A stretch of 64,000 nt of DNA from Gemmataceae bacterium (GCA_901538445.1 LR594585.1:186001-250000); one strand, 5' to 3'. Counted from the stretch's first letter, positions 52,642 to 61,563 are shown. The notes: generated by a model not told the origin, from the letters alone. A program made the numbers and translations.

Positions 52642-54867
52642 TCACGGAGCCTTCGGGGGCGCAGGGGTCGCGGGGGCGACGTGGAACTCCCACTCGACGC
52701 CGCCCTCGCCAGGCGCGGCCAGTGCCTTCACCGCACCAAGCCACGCCGCCCGGCGGTCGGCGGCCCTCGCGACCAGAGCGAGCGTGAGCCGCTTCTCGGT
52801 GTCGGTCGGGAGCCGGCCCGCGGTCGCCAGCGTGACCGCTTCCAGCACCTCGGCGTCGGTCCTGTTGGCCGCGAGCAACTCGTCGATCAGCTTGCCGAGG
52901 CGGTCGCCCCGCGCCGCGGGCGGGGTCGGCGGCACCGGGACGGTGAACGGCTTCCCGTCCCGGTGGTTGGGAGCCGGTGGCTGGAAGGGCTTCCCGTCGA
53001 ACCCGAGTTTGACGGGCCGCGGGTCCGCGGGGTGGTACGACCGGTAGTACAACCGCGGCGTGACCACGTCGCGCGGCTCGCCGGCAAGCATCCGCTTCTT
53101 GAAGTCATCGCCCAGCTTCTTGACCACGGCCGGGTCTTGGAGCAGGGCGTCGAGCAGTTTCTCGCGCTTCTTGGGGTCCTTGTCGCTCGCGAAGTACAAC
53201 TCCTCGAGCCGGGTCGGGGCGGACCCGCGGGCGGCCGCGGTCACGCGCTTCAGGAACTCGGCGTCCGAGTCCACCGCGAGCAGCGCCTCGACGCGCTTGA
53301 GTTCCGCTTCCAGCTCGACCAGCCGGACCCGCGGTGGAGTGTCGGGTCGCGGGGGCGGGGCGGCCCCGTCGTCGCCGGTCCTGGCGGCCCGGCGCAGCAG
53401 CTCCGCCGCGAACCGGGAGAGGCCGCCCTCGTCGCCGCCGGGATGGTGGAGCGCGAGCCACAACATGACGACCCGCGCCCGCTCGCCCACCGGTTCCGGC
53501 TCGCCGAGGAGCGCCGCCCACTGCTCTCCGGCCGGGTCCGCTCCGGTGCCGAGCGGGCGCAGCTGGACGGAACCCGCACCCGAGACGATCACCGCGGGGT
53601 TCGAGGCCCCGGTCCACAACTCGAGCCGCTGCCCCGACACGCTCAACTCCCGGGTCTTGAGTGTCACGTTCCCGACCGCGACGACGCGGGGGCCGTCGAC
53701 GATGGCGCAGTCGGCCTCAAGGCTAACCGGCTCGACACGCAGAAGCCGCGCCCGCTCGGCGGCGGCGGCATCGGCCAGGAGCCAGTCCACGACCTTGGCA
53801 CGCTTTCCGACGTCGCGGTCGCAGTGGTAGAGGTGCCGCTCGATGTCGGTCGGTGGGGTGCCGCGGAGGTCGAGGCACGCACGGCGGAGGAACGCCGCGT
53901 CGTCCGCGGCCGCGGGCGGCTGGGGGGCCGCGGGCGGCCCGGCGGCGGTGGCGGCGACCCGCCCGGCGACCGGGCCGTTCCCCGGCCCCTGTGCCTGGGC
54001 GGGCGCGAGGCCCAGCCCGAGGCCGCCGGTGAGGGCGGCGGTCACGGCCGCGGCGACCGCGAGCGCCTTGAGTTTCGAGAGCGTCATCATCCGCAATACC
54101 CCTTCGGAAAGGTGGAGGGCACCGGCGGACACGAGTTCGGAGTACGCGGCTCCCGAGGCGATCGCCCCGGCCGCCCGGGTGAGCGCCCGGGCGAGCGCGG
54201 CCGGCACGGCGGCCGACGCCCCGTGCGCCGCGAGCAGCGCCGCCAGCACCCCGCCGGAGAGCGCGACGCCGCGGCGCGTCAGCCGCCGGGCGAGGGTCCG
54301 CCGGGCGGCGGCGAGGCGGGTGGCCAGCGTCGCCGGGGGGAGCCCCAGCGCCCGCGCCACCTCCCGCTGGGGCCGGCCCTCCAGGTCGCACAGCACCACG
54401 GGGGTGCGGAGCTTCTCGGGGAGCGCGGCCAGTTCCTCGTCGAGGACCGGGCGGAGGTCGGCCCACTCGTCGCGCGGGGGCGCGGCCGGCGGTTCGGGCA
54501 TGACGGGCACCTGCTTCTCGCGGGACCGGCGGCGGGCGAGGGCCGCCCGCGCCTTCAGCGCCGTCCGGTACGCGACCCCGTACAGCCAGTTCCCGACCCG
54601 CTCCCGCGGGCGGACCGCGGCGGCCCGCCGGGCCAGCACGAGGAACACGGCCTGGAAGGCATCGTCGGCGGTGGCGTGGTCGGCCAGGAGCCGCCGGCAC
54701 ACGCCCAGCACCATCGGCCCGTGCCGGCGGACCAGCGCCCCGAAGGCGTCCGCGTCGCGGTCCGCGACGAACGCGCCGAGCAGTTGCCCGTCGGTGCGTT
54801 CGGCGGCGGTCCCGGCGAGGACGACCCGGCGGAGCGCGGGCATCAGACTGGCGTGCCCGGTCGGCAT
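52642..54867 (-). CDS. ECF sigma factor fused to membrane helix and DUF1549-like domain
   Basis: The 741-residue protein begins with ECF sigma region 2 (LGAFVADRDADAFGALVRRH, ATADDAFQAVFLVLARRAA) and region 4 (LPEKLRTPVVLCDLEGRPQR, PPATLATRLAAARRTLARRL). Alanine-rich hydrophobic segments at about 195-225 and 260-290 follow, the second reading AVAAAVTAALTGGLGLGLAP like a membrane anchor. The C-terminal 450 residues contain two DUF1549-like motifs, FLRRACLDLRGTPPTDIE and LEELYFASDKDPKKREKLLD, as in planctomycete cytochrome-domain proteins. Such fusions suggest a sigma factor tethered to or sensing the envelope. The ATG at 54867 is preferred; another lies at 54843. An anti-sigma gene is not visible. 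Confidence 0.82.
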   Translation of the reverse strand: MPTGHASLMPALRRVVLAGTAAERTDGQLLGAFVADRDADAFGALVRRHGPMVLGVCRRLLADHATADDAFQAVFLVLARRAAAVRPRERVGNWLYGVAYRTALKARAALARRRSREKQVPVMPEPPAAPPRDEWADLRPVLDEELAALPEKLRTPVVLCDLEGRPQREVARALGLPPATLATRLAAARRTLARRLTRRGVALSGGVLAALLAAHGASAAVPAALARALTRAAGAIASGAAYSELVSAGALHLSEGVLRMMTLSKLKALAVAAAVTAALTGGLGLGLAPAQAQGPGNGPVAGRVAATAAGPPAAPQPPAAADDAAFLRRACLDLRGTPPTDIERHLYHCDRDVGKRAKVVDWLLADAAAAERARLLRVEPVSLEADCAIVDGPRVVAVGNVTLKTRELSVSGQRLELWTGASNPAVIVSGAGSVQLRPLGTGADPAGEQWAALLGEPEPVGERARVVMLWLALHHPGGDEGGLSRFAAELLRRAARTGDDGAAPPPRPDTPPRVRLVELEAELKRVEALLAVDSDAEFLKRVTAAARGSAPTRLEELYFASDKDPKKREKLLDALLQDPAVVKKLGDDFKKRMLAGEPRDVVTPRLYYRSYHPADPRPVKLGFDGKPFQPPAPNHRDGKPFTVPVPPTPPAARGDRLGKLIDELLAANRTDAEVLEAVTLATAGRLPTDTEKRLTLALVARAADRRAAWLGAVKALAAPGEGGVEWEFHVAPATPAPPKAP

Positions 54868-54952
54868 GAGGGGAACTCCGTGACTCGCGTCCGTCGCTGT
54901 GTATTGCCCGCGGGAGCCGCCGCGCTCGGAACAATTTTGCCGGACGTGCGGG

Positions 54953-55834
54953 TCACACGTCGACGTCGAACACGGCGAAGCGGCTCTCGGTGCCGCCGAC
55001 CGCACAGGTCAGGCCGTCGGGCGAGAACCCGGCGCACGCGGCGTGCCGGCCGAGGTCGAAGTCGAGCGTGCGGACCTCCTCGCCGGTGCGCAGACTCACG
55101 AGGCTCAGGAGGCCGTCCGCCCGGCGGACCGCCGCGACGGGTGCGGTCGGGTGGAACGCGAGCATCCAGTACGGCCGGTCGCACGCGATCTTGTCGACGC
55201 GGACCGCGGCCGACGGCACGTCCCACACGGTGACGCCGTCGTAGCCGTACAGCACGAGCGTGTCGCCGTCCGGTGCGAACCGGGCGTGCTGGAGCGACCG
55301 CTTCGGCGTGTCGATCGTCTGGACGGCCTTCCGCGACGTCACGTCGCAGACCGTGACCGTGTCGGACCAACTTAAAAGCGCGACCGTGCGGCCGTCGGGC
55401 GCGAAGTGGTGCGTCTTGATCTTGTCGGGCACGTCCCAGTCGCGGAGTTCGTCGCCGGCCTCCTGGTGCACGAAGTCCCAGGTGCGGACGCCGCCCCAGT
55501 CGTCGGCCACGCACTCGACGCGGCGGCCGCCCGCGCCCATCGACACGCCCGCGTAGGCGAACTTCGGCGGCACCTCGGCGTGGACCTCGCGGGTCTCCAG
55601 GTCCCAGACCTGCGGCGGGCTGGTGTTGGTGACGAGGTAGCGGCCGTCGGGCGACGTGAACATCCGCGGGAAGTGGTTGCTGCTCCGCTCGGGGTACTGG
55701 AACAGCCGGCGGCCCTCGTGGGTCGCGGGGTCCCACGCGGTGAACCACCGGCTCGCGTCCTGCGTGTACAGGGTGCGGCCGTCCGGGGAGAACGCCACGG
55801 CCTGCACGCCGCCGTCAACGGGTTGAATCCACAC
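54953..55834 (-). CDS. WD40-like propeller protein
   Basis: The protein is built of WD40-like repeats: VQAVAFSPDGRTLYTQDASR, FTSPDGRYLVTNTSPPQVWD, HHFAPDGRTVALLSWSDTVT, ARFAPDGDTLVLYGYDGVTV, and CAGFSPDGLTCAVGGTESRF at the end. An open frame reaches an ATG at 55930, but its first 24 codons lie in the inverted repeat at 55863-55928. I therefore prefer the GTG at 55834 (293 residues, start MWIQPVDGGVQ). No signal peptide is present, so it is probably a cytoplasmic binding protein. The function is unknown. It lies downstream of truD on the same strand. Confidence 0.8.
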   Translation of the reverse strand: MWIQPVDGGVQAVAFSPDGRTLYTQDASRWFTAWDPATHEGRRLFQYPERSSNHFPRMFTSPDGRYLVTNTSPPQVWDLETREVHAEVPPKFAYAGVSMGAGGRRVECVADDWGGVRTWDFVHQEAGDELRDWDVPDKIKTHHFAPDGRTVALLSWSDTVTVCDVTSRKAVQTIDTPKRSLQHARFAPDGDTLVLYGYDGVTVWDVPSAAVRVDKIACDRPYWMLAFHPTAPVAAVRRADGLLSLVSLRTGEEVRTLDFDLGRHAACAGFSPDGLTCAVGGTESRFAVFDVDV

Positions 55835-55862
55835 GGCCGCACCCCCAAAGTGTCGAGCGCCT

Positions 55863-55928
55863 GCTGTGGTGGCACAGGCCTCTGGCCTGTGATTGCCTGC
55901 ACAGGCCAGAGGCCTGTGCCACCACAGC
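55863..55928. repeat. Inverted repeat, 28-nt perfect arms, CACAGGCCTCTGGCCTGTG family
   Basis: Arms 55863-55890 and 55901-55928 are exact reverse complements around a 10-base loop. Each arm is internally palindromic (caggcctctggcctg). It lies between the truD stop (55934) and the WD40 gene, both on the minus strand. Confidence 0.9.
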
Positions 55929-55933
55929 ACGGG

Positions 55934-57007
55934 CTACTGTTCGTCCTCACCGCCGTCGTCGGGCGAGGCGGCGTCGTCCGCAACGTCGGTCTTCATCACC
56001 TCGCGGAGCAGCACGGTCGCGTAGCTGCCGGCCGGGAGGGTGAACGACAGCCGCAGGCCGTCGGGCTCCCACGCGGCGGCGAGGTCGTCGAGGTACACGA
56101 GGTTGTGCCGGCGGGTGCCGAGGACGAGCTTGCCGAACCCGCCGAACGCCGCCGGTGACAGCTTGTTGTCACTCAGGACCGCGGCCTCGCGCTCGGCGGC
56201 CGCGCCCTCGGTGGGGTACGTCTTCTTGCCGAACATGGGCCCGGCGGTCACGGTCTCGCGGGCGTCGAACCGGGCCTGCTCGGCGGCCACGTCCTTCGCG
56301 ATGAACATCCCGCCGGCCGGCCACTTCGCCATCGCGTCGCCGTCGAGCACGGTGCGGAACAGCCCGTCGCGGAGCCTACGGCCGAGGTAGTCGTTGAACA
56401 GCAGCGACTGCACCGCCGAGAGCGCGAACCGGAACAGGAACGGGCGGATGCGGCGCGGCGCGCGGCCGGCGAGGCACTGCATCCCGAGGTCGACCGTGCT
56501 GCCGTCGCGGCCGAACCGCTGCGGGCCATAAAAGTTCGGCATCCCCTGCGCTCTGATGCGGTCAAGGACCGCGTCGGCGCTCACCGTGCGGTCGGCGTCG
56601 CGCACCAGGATGCGGAACCGGTTCCCGCGGAGGTGCCCCGGCTTCAGCTTGTTCGTGTGCAGGCCGCTCTTGAGCACGCGGACCCCGTCGCCGTCGAGCC
56701 GGCCGACGTGCGGGGCGCACTCCTTCGGCACCGACACCCACTGCCGCGTCACCGCGTGCCGGTCCTTGAGGCCGGCGGTGCCGATCGCCCCCGGCGACAC
56801 CTGGAGCTTCTGGGCGATGGTGCGGGCGAAGAACTCCGGCGCGACGCCGCGCTTCTCGACCCACAGGTACAGGTGGTCGCCGGCCCCGCTCGGCTCGTAG
56901 GAGGGCACCTCCTCGACCTCGAAGTCCTCGTCGCGCGCGCGGATCCTCCCGCCCACGCCGGGCAGGTCGGGGGTGAACATCGGCGGCGTCATCGCGGCAT
57001 GTTGCAT
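55934..57007 (-). CDS. truD: tRNA pseudouridine(13) synthase
   Basis: TruD converts U13 of some tRNAs to pseudouridine. The 357-residue protein carries FEVEEVPSYEPSGAGDHLYL (N-terminal motif), GTAGLKDRHAVTRQWVSVP with the catalytic Asp in GLKDRHA, and NFYGPQRFGRDGSTVDLGMQ in the insertion-bearing C-terminal half. These are the defining signatures of the family. The ATG at 57007 gives MQHAAMTPPMF; a second ATG at 56992 is equally possible. The C-terminus is acidic (DDAASPDDGGEDEQ), a small non-family tail. The gene is divergent from the Uma2 gene. Confidence 0.95.
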   Translation of the reverse strand: MQHAAMTPPMFTPDLPGVGGRIRARDEDFEVEEVPSYEPSGAGDHLYLWVEKRGVAPEFFARTIAQKLQVSPGAIGTAGLKDRHAVTRQWVSVPKECAPHVGRLDGDGVRVLKSGLHTNKLKPGHLRGNRFRILVRDADRTVSADAVLDRIRAQGMPNFYGPQRFGRDGSTVDLGMQCLAGRAPRRIRPFLFRFALSAVQSLLFNDYLGRRLRDGLFRTVLDGDAMAKWPAGGMFIAKDVAAEQARFDARETVTAGPMFGKKTYPTEGAAAEREAAVLSDNKLSPAAFGGFGKLVLGTRRHNLVYLDDLAAAWEPDGLRLSFTLPAGSYATVLLREVMKTDVADDAASPDDGGEDEQ

Positions 57008-57085
57008 GGTGGGAGCCCGGGGGTGTGGGTATAGTGTAGGCCGGCGCGCCCGCGACCCCCGCGGGAACCCCGGAACGAGCCGATC

Positions 57086-57694
57086 ATGATCCTCGCGAAG
57101 ACCACAATCGGCCCGCGGCACCACGGCCGCAGGATGACGCTGAAACAGTTCGAGTTCGCCCGGGTGGAGGACGGTTACACCGCGGAACTGGCACGGGGGT
57201 ACGTTGTCGTGTCCGAAGTCGCCAACTACTTCCACCTCATGCAAATCATGGCGATCAAGCGGGTTCTCGGGGCCTACGACGCGGCCCACCCCGGGTTGAT
57301 CCATGCGATCGCGGGCACGATGGAGTGCAAGCTCATCGTCTCGGCCCTGGACAGCGAGCGGCACCCGGACCTCGCGGTGTACCTCACCGCCCCGAAGGGC
57401 CGCAAGGACCGCACGCTCTGGCGGACGTGGGTGCCCGAGCTGGTCGCGGAGGTGGTGTCCGAGGGGTCGCGCGACCGCGACTACACCGAGAAGCGCGACG
57501 AGTACTGGACGCTCGGCGTGAAGGAGTACTGGATCGTGGACGCGAAACTGAAGCAGGTGTTGGTGCTGCGCCGTGGCCGCTCGCAGTGGACCGAGAAGAC
57601 CCTCGCCCCGGCCGACGCCTGCGAGACGAAGCTGCTCCCCGGCTTCAAGCTCTCGTGCCAGGCCGTGTTCGACGCCGGCGGCGACGAGGAGTGA
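57086..57694 (+). CDS. Uma2-family PD-(D/E)XK protein
   Basis: The 202-residue protein matches the Uma2/DUF820 family. MTLKQFEFARVEDGYTAELA and GYVVVSEVANYFH form the N-terminal module, SERHPDLAVYL provides the Asp, VPELVAEVVSEGS the Glu, and YTEKRDEYWTLGVKEYWIVD the closing signature. The family has a restriction-endonuclease fold and is hugely expanded in planctomycetes and cyanobacteria, but its targets are not known. It stands alone, just upstream of the higBA operon. Confidence 0.9.
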   Translation: MILAKTTIGPRHHGRRMTLKQFEFARVEDGYTAELARGYVVVSEVANYFHLMQIMAIKRVLGAYDAAHPGLIHAIAGTMECKLIVSALDSERHPDLAVYLTAPKGRKDRTLWRTWVPELVAEVVSEGSRDRDYTEKRDEYWTLGVKEYWIVDAKLKQVLVLRRGRSQWTEKTLAPADACETKLLPGFKLSCQAVFDAGGDEE

Positions 57695-57777
57695 CGGTCA
57701 CCCCCCAAGAGCGAGATACCGCCGGGTCGCGGCCGGTACCCGTCAGGGGGTCGTTCTCCGTTGGTAGGCAATTCGGA

Positions 57778-57806
57778 TTGACATCTTCGCAATTTGCGAA
57801 GATACT
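57778..57806 (+). promoter_or_regulatory. higBA promoter with palindromic operator
   Basis: A consensus -35 box TTGACA (57778-57783) and a -10 box GATACT (57801-57806) are separated by 17 bases. A perfect palindrome, ATCTTCGCAA-T-TTGCGAAGAT (57783-57803), occupies exactly the space between them. HigA or HigBA binding there would block polymerase, the usual autoregulation of type II toxin-antitoxin operons. Transcription would start near 57813. Confidence 0.85.
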
Positions 57807-57901
57807 ACATAGGCTCTTTGCGGGCCATACCGTCCTCCCCGACGGAAGAACAGGAGTGGGAAGTGCCAAGGAGGGCAGACTAAGTGCAAGGATCGTGACC
57901 C

Positions 57902-58192
57902 ATGCATGTCATTTCGAAGAAGAAGCTTCGTGATTTTTGGGAGGTATATCCGCGGGCGAAGGCCGCGCTTGAGGCGTGGTATCAGGTCGCTGAGCACGCC
58001 GAGTGGGAGAGCTTTGCCGAGGTCCGGCAGACGTTCAACACGGCGGATCAGGTCGGCAAGTTCACGGTGTTCGACATCGGCGGGAACAAGTACCGGCTGA
58101 TCGCGGCGATTCACTTCAACCGCGGGAAACTGTTCGTCCGGCACGTGCTGACGCACGTCGAGTACGACGAGGGTAAGTGGAAGAACGGGTGA
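57902..58192 (+). CDS. higB: HigB-type mRNA interferase toxin
   Basis: The 96-residue protein matches the HigB toxin family with RelE-like fold. MHVISKKKLRDFWEVYPRAK, TFNTADQVGKFTVFDIGGNK, YRLIAAIHFNRGKLFVRHVL and THVEYDEGKWKNG follow the family from end to end. HigB cleaves mRNA on the ribosome. The toxin gene precedes the antitoxin, as is usual for hig loci. A ribosome site aagga (57888-57892) supports the ATG at 57902. An additional strong aaggagg lies at 57868-57874 ahead of a four-codon GTG reading frame. Confidence 0.93.
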   Translation: MHVISKKKLRDFWEVYPRAKAALEAWYQVAEHAEWESFAEVRQTFNTADQVGKFTVFDIGGNKYRLIAAIHFNRGKLFVRHVLTHVEYDEGKWKNG

Positions 58193-58194
58193 CC

Positions 58195-58638
58195 ATGCCA
58201 CGCACGAAAGACACGACATCGAGCCGGGCGGTGTACGGCACGCGCGAGGACCGCTACCTGGAGTTGGTGCGCCGGTTCCCGCTGCGGCCGCTCCGGTCCG
58301 CCGCCGACCTCGACGCGGCGGTTGCAGTAATCGACGCGCTCACCGACCAGGACGACCTCGCGCCGCCGGAGCAGGACTACCTCGACGTGCTGAGCGACCT
58401 CGTTCACGCCTACGAAACGGTCGCGGTGCCGGTGGAACCGGTCGGCGATGCCGACCTGCTTCGATTCTTGATCGAACAGAAGGGAATCACGCAGGTGGAA
58501 GTGGCGCGGCAGGCCGGGATCGCGGAATCGACCATCTCGGCAGTGCTGGCCGGGAAGCGCAAGCTGAACCGCCTCCAGATCGGCAAACTGGCCCGTTACT
58601 TCCACGTCGAACCCGGGGTGTTTGCGTTCGACCGTTGA
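58195..58638 (+). CDS. higA: HigA-type antitoxin with HTH domain
   Basis: The 147-residue protein starts 2 bases after the higB stop. Its N-terminal half (LVRRFPLRPLRSAADLDAAV, ALTDQDDLAPPEQDYLDVLS) is the HigA-type region that contacts toxin. The C-terminal helix-turn-helix (LRFLIEQKGITQVEVARQAG, AESTISAVLAGKRKLNRLQI) should bind the operator at 57783-57803. It neutralises HigB and represses the operon. I chose the ATG at 58195 over one at 58177 that lies inside higB. Confidence 0.92.
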   Translation: MPRTKDTTSSRAVYGTREDRYLELVRRFPLRPLRSAADLDAAVAVIDALTDQDDLAPPEQDYLDVLSDLVHAYETVAVPVEPVGDADLLRFLIEQKGITQVEVARQAGIAESTISAVLAGKRKLNRLQIGKLARYFHVEPGVFAFDR

Positions 58639-58732
58639 GAATAGCCGCGAACGCGGCTCTGCGGCGGCACGGCCGGACCCACCCGAGCGGCCGGCCCGGT
58701 CGGCGGCGACGAGGAGTGACGGTCACGCGGGG

Positions 58733-60022
58733 TCACCGCGGCACGGGGGCCGGCCCGGGCACCCCGGAACCCGTGAGGACTGCGAGCGGGGCGTCCGCGG
58801 CGTCGGTGCCCCGGGTCGCGTCGGACCCGCCGGGCACCGGGGGGGGCGGCGGGGCGTTGAGGAACCGCGACTCCACGGCCCGGTGAAAGGCCCAGGCCGC
58901 CGCGAGGGACGCGGCGCAGGCGAGCGGGACCGTGACGAGCAGCGCCTCGGTCGGGCCCGTGACCCCGCACCGGTACAGGTTCCACTGGATCAGGGGTGCC
59001 ACGGGGCAGTGGACGAGGTACAGGCTGTAGCACCGCCGCCCGGCCCACCGGAGCGGGGCCGTAGCCCTGGCGGACGCGAGGGCCGCGTCGGCCCCGTGGA
59101 GCCAGCCCAGCAGCAGTGCGGCGGCGAAGGCGGTGAGGAGCTCCCCGGTCAGGTTCGCCTGGAAGTCCCACGGGGTCGGGACCGCCCGCGCCGTGCTGAC
59201 CAGCCCGGCCGCGAGCACCCCGTCGAGGCACCACCGCGTGACCGGCGTGGCGTGGTTCGCCCGGTAGTAGACGGCGATCCCGGCGGCGAACGCGAGCCAC
59301 AGCCCGTCGAAGAAGAACCCGCGGAGCGGGCGCTGGTACGCGTTCAGGTCGACCCCGATCCGGTCGCCGAGAACCGCGTTGAGGTCCGCCACGTTGAGGT
59401 AGACCGCCAGAGAAATGGCCGCCGCCAGGGGGAACAGCCACTGGCGGGCGACCAGCACGATCAGCCCGACCACGAGGTAGAACTGTTCCTCGTAGCAGAG
59501 GGTCCACAGCTGCTTGGCGAAGTAGTCCGTCCCCGGGCCGCCGAGGTGGTGCCGCCACGACTCCGTCAGGGTGAGCGAGCCGAGCCACTGGGCCGGGGCC
59601 AGCTCCCAGGGCCGCGGGAGCGGCCGCACGTGGTCGCTGGTCGGGCCGGGGAGCGCGGCCGCGGGGAGGAGGGCCACCCCGGCGGCCGCGACCGCGAGGA
59701 ACGCCCAGAGGGGCGGGTAGATGCGGCGGAACCGCCGCTTGAAGAACGTGCCCCCGGCGCGCGGCTTCCGCCGGGCGGCGTCCGCGGCCGCGGCGATGCA
59801 GTACCCGCTGATGACGAAGAACAGCGGCACCCCCACCCACAGCCGGGCCGAGAGGACCACCAGCCAGTCGGCGACCGAGCCCCCCTCGGCCCGCACGCGG
59901 GCCTCCAGTTCCGGGGTCGCCACGTACCCCGCGACCGAGTGCGTGAGCAGGATCGAGAGGCAGGCCGCGCCGCGCCACACGTCGAGCGACTCGTACCGGG
60001 GGGTGTGGGGCGGGGGGGGCAT
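58733..60022 (-). CDS. Membrane acyltransferase, OafA/YrhL type (acyltransferase 3)
   Basis: The 429-residue inner-membrane protein begins PRYESLDVWRGAACLSILLT with the family's R-G and a helix 1 histidine (LTHSV). FFKRRFRRIYPPLWAFLAVA carries the R-R-x-x-R-I-x-P motif, and LWTLCYEEQFYLVVGLIVLV the conserved E-x-x-F-Y. About ten helices are visible. Such enzymes add acetyl or other acyl groups to surface polysaccharides or lipids. The C-terminal 50 residues are Pro/Gly-rich and cytoplasmic. The ATG at 60022 is chosen; upstream frame sequence is spurious. The start is divergent from the LeuC-type gene. Confidence 0.9.
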   Translation of the reverse strand: MPPPPHTPRYESLDVWRGAACLSILLTHSVAGYVATPELEARVRAEGGSVADWLVVLSARLWVGVPLFFVISGYCIAAAADAARRKPRAGGTFFKRRFRRIYPPLWAFLAVAAAGVALLPAAALPGPTSDHVRPLPRPWELAPAQWLGSLTLTESWRHHLGGPGTDYFAKQLWTLCYEEQFYLVVGLIVLVARQWLFPLAAAISLAVYLNVADLNAVLGDRIGVDLNAYQRPLRGFFFDGLWLAFAAGIAVYYRANHATPVTRWCLDGVLAAGLVSTARAVPTPWDFQANLTGELLTAFAAALLLGWLHGADAALASARATAPLRWAGRRCYSLYLVHCPVAPLIQWNLYRCGVTGPTEALLVTVPLACAASLAAAWAFHRAVESRFLNAPPPPPVPGGSDATRGTDAADAPLAVLTGSGVPGPAPVPR

Positions 60023-60221
60023 GCGGCACCGGGGGCGAGGGGGCGGCTTCACGGTCGCGGTAAGCGTAGCACGCTTCCCCCGGCGCGGGCGGGCGGAACC
60101 CCAAGTGCCGCCGGGCGTTGGTCTCCGGGCCGCCGCGGCGTACCATGACACTATCGAGCAGGCCCCGCCGGCTTCACACGTCCACGCACGCGCGACTGCG
60201 CGACTTCGAGGAGTTTCCGCG

Positions 60222-61535
60222 ATGCCGTCCCCGATGACGATGACCGAGAAGATCCTGGCCCGCGCCTCGGGCAAGGCCCACGTCGAGCCCGGCGAGAACG
60301 TGTGGGCCAACGTGGACGTGCTCATGACGCACGACGTGTGCGGCCCCGGCACCATCGGCGTGTTCCAGAAGCACTTCGGCGGCCCGACGGCCCGGGTGTG
60401 GGACAGGGAGAAGGTGGTCATCATCCCGGACCACTACATCTTCACCAAGGACGCGATGGCGAACCGCAACGTGGACGTGTTGCGCGAGTTCGCGAAGCAG
60501 CAGGACCTGCCGTACTACTACGACGTCGGCACCGAGCGGTACAAGGGCGTGTGCCACATCGCGCTGCCCGAGGAGGGCCACACGAGGCCCGGCGAGGTGC
60601 TCCTGGGCACCGACAGCCACACCTGCACGGCCGGCGCGTTCGGCGAGTTCGCCACCGGCATCGGCAACACCGACGCCGGGTTCGTCATGGGCACCGGCAA
60701 GCTATGGATGAAGGCCCCGCCCACCATGCGGTTCGTGTTCCACGGGAACCTCCCGCCGTACCTCATGGCCAAGGACCTGATCCTCGCGGTGATCGGCGAC
60801 ATCGGCGTGGACGGCGCGACGTACCGCGCGATGGAGTTCGACGGCGACGGCGTCTCGGCCCTCAACATCGAGGAGCGGATGACGCTGTGCAACATGGCGA
60901 TCGAGGCCGGCGGCAAGAACGGCATCATCCCCCCGGACCAGGTCACGTTCGACTACGTCAACTCGCGGGACCTGCGGAAGAAGCCGTACACGGCCGTGTA
61001 CAGCGACCCGGGTGCCAAGTTCATCACCGAGCGGGTGTACGACGTCACGAAGATGGAGCCCACGGTCGCGAAGCCGCACTCGCCGGACAACAAGGCGACC
61101 GTCTCGCAGGTGAAGGGCACCCGGCTCGACCGGGCGTACATCGGGAGCTGCACCGGCGGCAAGCTCACCGACTTCAAGGCCGCGGCCGCGCTCCTGGCCG
61201 GCAAGTCGGTGAAGATCGACACGTTCGTGGTGCCCGCGACGACCGAGGTCGCGAGCGGGCTCGACACGGAGAAGATCGGCGGCAAGTCGCTCCGCGACAT
61301 CTTCCTGGCGGCCGGCGCGAAGATCGGCGACGCGAGCTGCGCGGCGTGCCTGGGCGGCCCGTCGGACACGTTCGGGCGGCTGAACACGCCGATCTCGTGC
61401 ATCAGCACGACGAACCGCAACTTCCCCGGGCGCATGGGGCACAAGGAGGCCAAGGTGTTCCTCGCGTCGCCGCTGACCGTCGCCGCCAGCGCCCTGGCCG
61501 GCACCATCGCGGACTGCCGCGACCTCGTGGTATGA
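60222..61535 (+). CDS. leuC: 3-isopropylmalate/homoaconitate dehydratase large subunit
   Basis: This is the iron-sulfur subunit of isopropylmalate isomerase, which moves the hydroxyl group during leucine synthesis (or homoaconitase in a related pathway). The 437-residue length matches the shorter LeuC2/HacA type. MTMTEKILARASGKAHVEPG, GTDSHTCTAGAFGEFATGIG, AYIGSCTGGKLTDF and ASCAACLGGPSDTFG carry the substrate site and the three cluster cysteines. The ATG at 60222 or the one at 60234 could be the start. The small subunit (leuD) is not adjacent. The gene name is the more likely of two pathway assignments. Confidence 0.9.
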   Translation: MPSPMTMTEKILARASGKAHVEPGENVWANVDVLMTHDVCGPGTIGVFQKHFGGPTARVWDREKVVIIPDHYIFTKDAMANRNVDVLREFAKQQDLPYYYDVGTERYKGVCHIALPEEGHTRPGEVLLGTDSHTCTAGAFGEFATGIGNTDAGFVMGTGKLWMKAPPTMRFVFHGNLPPYLMAKDLILAVIGDIGVDGATYRAMEFDGDGVSALNIEERMTLCNMAIEAGGKNGIIPPDQVTFDYVNSRDLRKKPYTAVYSDPGAKFITERVYDVTKMEPTVAKPHSPDNKATVSQVKGTRLDRAYIGSCTGGKLTDFKAAAALLAGKSVKIDTFVVPATTEVASGLDTEKIGGKSLRDIFLAAGAKIGDASCAACLGGPSDTFGRLNTPISCISTTNRNFPGRMGHKEAKVFLASPLTVAASALAGTIADCRDLVV

Positions 61536-61563
61536 TGGCCCGGTAACCCCGGAGGCCGACCCG

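Noticed and set aside
55835-55930. N-terminal extension MLWWHRPLACAG of the WD40 protein
   Set aside because: These codons lie in the inverted repeat at 55863-55928 and do not resemble a propeller start; a GTG at 55834 is more sensible.
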